From positions 1-45,175 of the forward strand of contig JAFUYO010000003.1 in assembly GCA_017470505.1 (NCBI GenBank): a stretch of DNA of 45,175 bases, given 5' to 3'. The notes beneath the pieces are model-generated. The model saw only the letters and a program-made list of their open reading frames with translations, made no database searches and was not told where the DNA came from. Position numbers and translations under genes: made by a program. Shown piece by piece: positions 42,045 through 45,175 of the stretch. Each line of letters starts with the position of its first letter. The first letter of the stretch is position 1. Origin of the DNA: Butyrivibrio sp. GTDB taxonomy: Bacteria > Bacillota > Clostridia > Lachnospirales > Lachnospiraceae.

Positions 42045-43340
42045 ATGCCTGATAATAAAAAAGAAACCTATCCAAAGCGAAAAAAAGCAAATACAGATAT
42101 GCGTAAAATCCCCAAAAAAGAAGGTTGGGAAACAAAAAATAAAGATGACAGGAAGGATACGCCAGCTAAAAAGGTGAGTCGCTGCCCGTACTCCAAAAAG
42201 TGCGGGGCTTGTCAGATGATAGATATGCCCTATAACAAGCAGCTCAAAAAGAAGCACGCCCGTGTGCAGGAGCTCTTAGAGCCGTTTACGAGGGTTGAGG
42301 CATTTGTCGGAATGGATGAGCCTGAGCACTACCGCTGCAAGGTGCACGCGGTCTTTACCCATGACAAAAAAGGGAATCCGCTATCAGGCATATACAGAGA
42401 GGGAACGCATGAGGTTGTGCCTGTGGATGGGTGTCTTCTGGAGGACGAGAAGGCAGATGCCATCATAGCTTCGATAAGAGGTATGCTTAAATCCTTCAAG
42501 ATAAAGACTTACGACGAGGACAACGGCTACGGACTCCTACGCCATGTCCTGATCAGAATCGGTAAAAACACAGGCGAAATCATGGTGGTGCTGGTCACGG
42601 TATCCCCGATTTTTCCGTCCAAGAACAACTTCGTCAAAGCTCTTTTAAAGGAGCATCCCGAGATCACAACGATTGTTATGAACGTCAACGACAAGCAGAC
42701 CAGCATGATACTGGGTGACAAGGAAAAGCCTATGTACGGACCCGGCTTTATCTATGATGAGTGCTGCGGTATGAGGTTTAAGATAAGCCCCAAGAGCTTC
42801 TACCAGGTCAACCCTGTTCAGACCGAAATCCTGTATAATTCAGCCCTTGATATGGCAGAGCTGTCGGGAGACGAAGTGGCTCTTGACTGCTACAGCGGAG
42901 TCGGGACAATCGGCATCATCGCAGCGAGGCGTGTAAAAGAGGTAATCTCAGTGGAACTCAACAAGGATGCGGTGAAGGACGCCATCCTCAATGCAAAGAT
43001 AAACGAAATAAAAAATATTACCTTCTACCAGAACGACGCTACCGCCTTCATGCAGCAGATGGCCGATTCGGGTGACAAGGTGGACATCGTGTTCATGGAC
43101 CCCCCAAGGTCAGGCTCGACACCTGAGTTCATTGACAGCGTATCAAGGCTCTCGCCCGAAAAGGTCATTTACATATCCTGCAGTCCGGACTCACTTGCGA
43201 GGGACCTTGCTCTCTTTGCCAAAAAAGACTACGAGGTAAAACGCGCTGTTCCGGTTGATATGTTCCCTTTTACGAGAGGGATAGAGACCTGTTGTTTGCT
43301 GACGAACCGTAAGCCGGACACATATGTTCATCTTACTTGA
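42045..43340 (+). CDS. rlmD: RlmD-like 23S rRNA (uracil-C5) methyltransferase
   Basis: This 431-aa protein is a TrmA/RumA-family methyltransferase that should add a methyl group to C5 of a uridine in 23S rRNA, using SAM. A Lys-rich N-terminus (1-45) precedes CPYSKKCGAC with Cys47, Cys53 and Cys56, and Cys130 in VDGCLLED completes the iron-sulfur site. SAM-binding motifs are ALDCYSGVGTIGIIAA and VFMDPPRSGSTPEF, and the catalytic Cys loop is ISCSPDSLARD (CSP instead of the usual CNP). The N-terminal TRAM domain of RlmD is missing. The start has only a weak AGTGAGAT site; the ATG is the first in frame after the terminator. Confidence 0.85.
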   Translation: MPDNKKETYPKRKKANTDMRKIPKKEGWETKNKDDRKDTPAKKVSRCPYSKKCGACQMIDMPYNKQLKKKHARVQELLEPFTRVEAFVGMDEPEHYRCKVHAVFTHDKKGNPLSGIYREGTHEVVPVDGCLLEDEKADAIIASIRGMLKSFKIKTYDEDNGYGLLRHVLIRIGKNTGEIMVVLVTVSPIFPSKNNFVKALLKEHPEITTIVMNVNDKQTSMILGDKEKPMYGPGFIYDECCGMRFKISPKSFYQVNPVQTEILYNSALDMAELSGDEVALDCYSGVGTIGIIAARRVKEVISVELNKDAVKDAILNAKINEIKNITFYQNDATAFMQQMADSGDKVDIVFMDPPRSGSTPEFIDSVSRLSPEKVIYISCSPDSLARDLALFAKKDYEVKRAVPVDMFPFTRGIETCCLLTNRKPDTYVHLT

Positions 43341-43437
43341 TAAGAGTCTTTATGATGTGAGAGCTTCCGAACAATATCACGGTGGAACTGAACCGCTTAT
43401 GCGGGTTAGTATTATGGAAAAAATCGCAATATTCATG

Positions 43438-43752
43438 CTAATACACCTTGTTTTCGTGATCCTGCAGTTCGTGGAAGATATTGTCAACGACTGCTGTGTC
43501 ATCTTCTATGCGATATAGCATAAAGTATCTGTGAGAGAGAAAATTGATGCGTCTGTATCCCAAAGCATTCAGCTTGGGATTATCACAGAGCTTAAGAGAG
43601 CCGGCGACTCTTTTTAAGCTTTCCTTTGTCACTTCAAAATCATCAAGTACGGCTGCAGCAGCCTGTCTGTTTTTCTTTTCAAACAGGAGATATCCGATAA
43701 AGGCATTAAGATCCGCATCGGCATCTTCCGTGATCACAACCTTATAGTCCAT
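43438..43752 (-). CDS. RelE/ParE-family toxin
   Basis: This 104-aa protein has the RelE/ParE layout: KVVITEDADADLNAFIGYLL at the start, a central helical pair (QAAAAVLDDFEVTKESLK), and the C-terminal YRRINFLSHRYFMLYRIEDDTAVVDNIFHELQD. Toxins of this type either cut mRNA on the ribosome or inhibit gyrase. The conserved strand order YFMLYRIEDD-VVDNIFH is typical for RelE/YafQ-like proteins. Its start overlaps the antitoxin stop by 11 bases (43742-43752), so the two are translationally coupled in antitoxin-first order. It converges on the RlmD-like gene. Confidence 0.85.
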   Translation of the reverse strand: MDYKVVITEDADADLNAFIGYLLFEKKNRQAAAAVLDDFEVTKESLKRVAGSLKLCDNPKLNALGYRRINFLSHRYFMLYRIEDDTAVVDNIFHELQDHENKVY

Positions 43753-44035
43753 ACTTATTCCTCATATCCCTGACTACATCATCTGCGTCCCGTAAACGCC
43801 CCTCATCTGCGTGGGCTCTGGATACTTCCAATTTTCTTAAGATTTCATCCTCAGTCATTGTGACATAAGGGTCTGCGGTGGTTTTTCTTACCTCAAAGGG
43901 AAATCCATTCATGGCTACGGCTTTTGTCAGAAATATCCGGATAGCCGTGGTAGTATCAGTTCCCAGATCACGGAACAGGTTATCGGATTTGGTCTTAAGG
44001 TCATCATCAACTCGTAATTGTATTGTACTTGCCAT
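43742..44035 (-). CDS. RelB/DinJ-family antitoxin
   Basis: This 97-aa protein has the ribbon-helix-helix of RelB/DinJ antitoxins: STIQLRVDDDLKTKSDNLF is the DNA-binding ribbon and first helix, followed by GTDTTTAIRIFLTKAVAMNG and FPFEVRK. The acidic C-terminus (about 70-97) would neutralise the toxin. It should bind and block the downstream RelE-like protein and repress its own promoter; the palindrome CTGTT-A-AACAG (44046-44056) overlaps the AGGAGG ribosome site and is a candidate operator or control hairpin. TTGACC near 44087 on the minus strand with TATATA downstream could be the promoter. Confidence 0.87.
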   Translation of the reverse strand: MASTIQLRVDDDLKTKSDNLFRDLGTDTTTAIRIFLTKAVAMNGFPFEVRKTTADPYVTMTEDEILRKLEVSRAHADEGRLRDADDVVRDMRNKYGL

Positions 44036-44125
44036 AGGATACCTCCTGTTAAACAGAATATATATAGATATTTTGGGTTACAGGTCAAATATACTGCAAA
44101 ATCAATACAAATGCAATAATGTAGC

Positions 44126-44296
44126 ATGGCAAAATGCACCGATGGCAATGCGTGGGACTTTGCAAACTGCGACGTGCTGACGAGCTCCACCTCCGGCACG
44201 GTGACGATTCCCAACGGAGCAAGTATTACGCTTTCCGATGCTGCGATAGGCGGCATCGTGTGTGAGGGTTCTGCAACGATTACCCTTGCTGGCTAA
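44126..44296 (+). pseudogene. Fragment of a surface carbohydrate-binding-type protein
   Basis: A 56-codon frame reads MAKCTDGNAWDFANC, then VTIPNGASITLSDAAIGG and CEGSATITLAG before a stop. Its pattern of short beta strands with ITL and VTI repeats is that of large Lachnospiraceae cell-surface proteins, where such a segment is one of several repeats. There is no ribosome binding site and no signal peptide, and the flanks do not continue it on either side. Its GC is higher than that of the flanking sequence. I read it as an orphan piece left by recombination, not a functional gene. Confidence 0.5.
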
Positions 44297-44397
44297 TTTA
44301 ATGTTAATCAAATTGCAATGCTTTAATTTTTCTGTACATTTCTTGGGGGAGAAGCAAATGTGATGATTCACAGTCTTTGATAAACAAGACTATTTCT

Positions 44398-44772
44398 TCA
44401 TGATTTATCAACATTAAAACAAATTGAGTCCAAAAACTGCTTCGCTATATTCCGTTGCTCTTCCCAAAATTCATTTAATTTCATAGCATCATGCGACCAA
44501 ACTACAGCCTTGTCTGAATCCTGAAATGCATTCTCAAAATTATAAAGTATTCTCTTAAGCATTTGTAAAGATTCATCTGAAATAGCCTGAGCCAATTCTT
44601 TTGAATAAATTATACCTTTTGCATCAACCCACCCAAGACCGATCTCTTCAGGCAAATTCCACCTGGCAAATTCTTCCATTTCATCATATTGCTCTTCATA
44701 CTCCTTAGAAAGATATCTGGCTTCATTTATCATAAAATTCAGCTCATTACAAAAATTATACTTTTGATTCAA
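44398..44772 (-). CDS. Unknown 124-aa protein
   Basis: I do not recognise this protein. It is helical and acidic with many aromatic residues: NELNFMINEARYLSKEYEEQ and EEFARWNLPEEIGLGWVD near the start, ESLQMLKRILYNFENAF in the middle, and DAMKLNEFWEEQRNIAKQFL near the end. It has no signal peptide or membrane segment. Its AT-rich composition differs from the core genes, which suggests recent arrival. Its small size, position between a toxin-antitoxin pair and a nuclease fragment, and unrelated neighbours fit an accessory or immunity-type gene, but that is only context. Confidence 0.55.
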   Translation of the reverse strand: MNQKYNFCNELNFMINEARYLSKEYEEQYDEMEEFARWNLPEEIGLGWVDAKGIIYSKELAQAISDESLQMLKRILYNFENAFQDSDKAVVWSHDAMKLNEFWEEQRNIAKQFLDSICFNVDKS

Positions 44773-44948
44773 AAAGTTATCCTCACTTTCCCGGGAAGAT
44801 TGATTTGCTATCCTTTCAAACTGGTGCGTGGAATACCTTTTTACAGATTTACCATGGCATTACAAATAATGTAACTATATCAAACGTCAATTTACCATTG
44901 AACAATAAAAAAGTAAAGGCTGAATACATAAAACGACGTTTATTCTGC

Positions 44949-45175
44949 ATGAAAAAAGCTTTGATAGACAATGCAAGAAGCAGCATGGGTGTTGTCGTCA
45001 ATGCAGTGACGGTATATACCAGCTATCTTCTGGGAAATACATGATAGAGGAAGAACAACAAGGCTCAGAACGTGCACAATATGGAGCAAGAGTACTGGAT
45101 TCGCTTTCGGTATATCTGACAAGCGAATACGGTCGCGGTTTTTCGAGAAGCAATCTGGCTGGGATGAGAAAGTTC
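44949..45175 (+). pseudogene. DUF1016/YhcG nuclease, N-terminal part, frameshifted, cut by window end
   Basis: One frame reads MKKALIDNARSSMGVVVNAV through to SYLLG and then stops after GNT at 45044. The next frame continues KYMIEEEQQGSERAQYG, then YLTSEYGRGFSRSNLAGMRKF to the window end. Joined across GGGAAATAC (45032-45040), with one base missing, they give the DUF1016 N-terminal domain, including the Y-x-x-G-x-x-I-x-E-x-E-Q-x-G signature region. Full proteins continue for about 200 residues to a PD-(D/E)XK nuclease domain, outside the window. The true start is uncertain, since no ribosome site precedes 44949. It may be real decay or a sequence error. Confidence 0.65.

Overview
The window looks like a chromosomal segment of a Lachnospiraceae bacterium (Firmicutes, Clostridia), most like Butyrivibrio, Pseudobutyrivibrio or a relative. 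This rests on recognition, not a search: families typical of that group (DUF5688, DUF4317, DUF4860, AAA-ATPase-like/PD-(D/E)XK proteins), Gram-positive Shine-Dalgarno sites (AGGAGG), moderate GC, and a mix of fructose-PTS, uronate catabolism and chemotaxis genes. No rRNA, tRNA, CRISPR array or intact insertion sequence was seen.

Layout. 1-5290 is an accessory region: a hicAB toxin-antitoxin pair, a DUF5688 protein, a frameshifted small gene, a Cro/C1 regulator with its own promoter and operator-like repeat, an unknown 231-aa protein, an AAA-ATPase-like/PD-(D/E)XK protein and a frameshifted remnant. 5288-11052 (minus) is one fructose operon in the order fruR, fruK, fruA, ptsH, ptsI, headed by 10-bp-phased AATCA repeats. 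11291-16774 (plus) holds a CheC/FliY-type phosphatase, a DUF4317 protein and an asymmetric heterodimeric ABC exporter. cheY follows on the minus strand. 17448-21356 (minus) is a tightly packed operon of a transglutaminase-like lipoprotein, a GspF/PilC platform protein and four small membrane-anchored, pseudopilin-like proteins. A PHP-family histidinol-phosphatase-like gene follows.

22433-25832 is gap-pgk-tpiA, with structured repeat-bearing spacers between the genes. 25939-31476 has a membrane diguanylate cyclase, a GNAT acetyltransferase and a 983-aa protein whose C-terminal half carries motifs of an atypical (HipA/PI-kinase-like) kinase. An iron-type alcohol dehydrogenase with a Rex-like operator follows, then a zinc-ribbon membrane protein coupled to a J-domain protein with a FUS-like Gly/Ser/Tyr/Gln tract. 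34449-38474 is a complete 4-deoxy-5-ketouronate route (kduI, kduD, an aldolase fused to a VOC domain, kdgK) with catabolite-control-like sites. The rest holds a second GGDEF protein (probably leaderless), a serine hydrolase, a small unknown protein, an RlmD-like rRNA methyltransferase, a relBE pair, an orphan fragment of a surface protein, an unknown protein and the frameshifted start of a DUF1016/YhcG nuclease gene at the right edge.

How it fits together. Unsaturated uronates from pectin enter through KduI and KduD to KDG, then KdgK and the aldolase give pyruvate and glyceraldehyde-3-phosphate. The latter enters GAPDH, PGK and TPI encoded nearby. Fructose enters by the PTS and FruK. HPr keeps Ser46, and a perfect cre match lies upstream of kduI, so carbon catabolite control could link the two sugar systems (inference). 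The least explained items are the kinase-like protein, the pseudopilin operon without a motor ATPase, a 44-nt element repeated before two unrelated genes, and the structured spacers of the glycolytic cluster.
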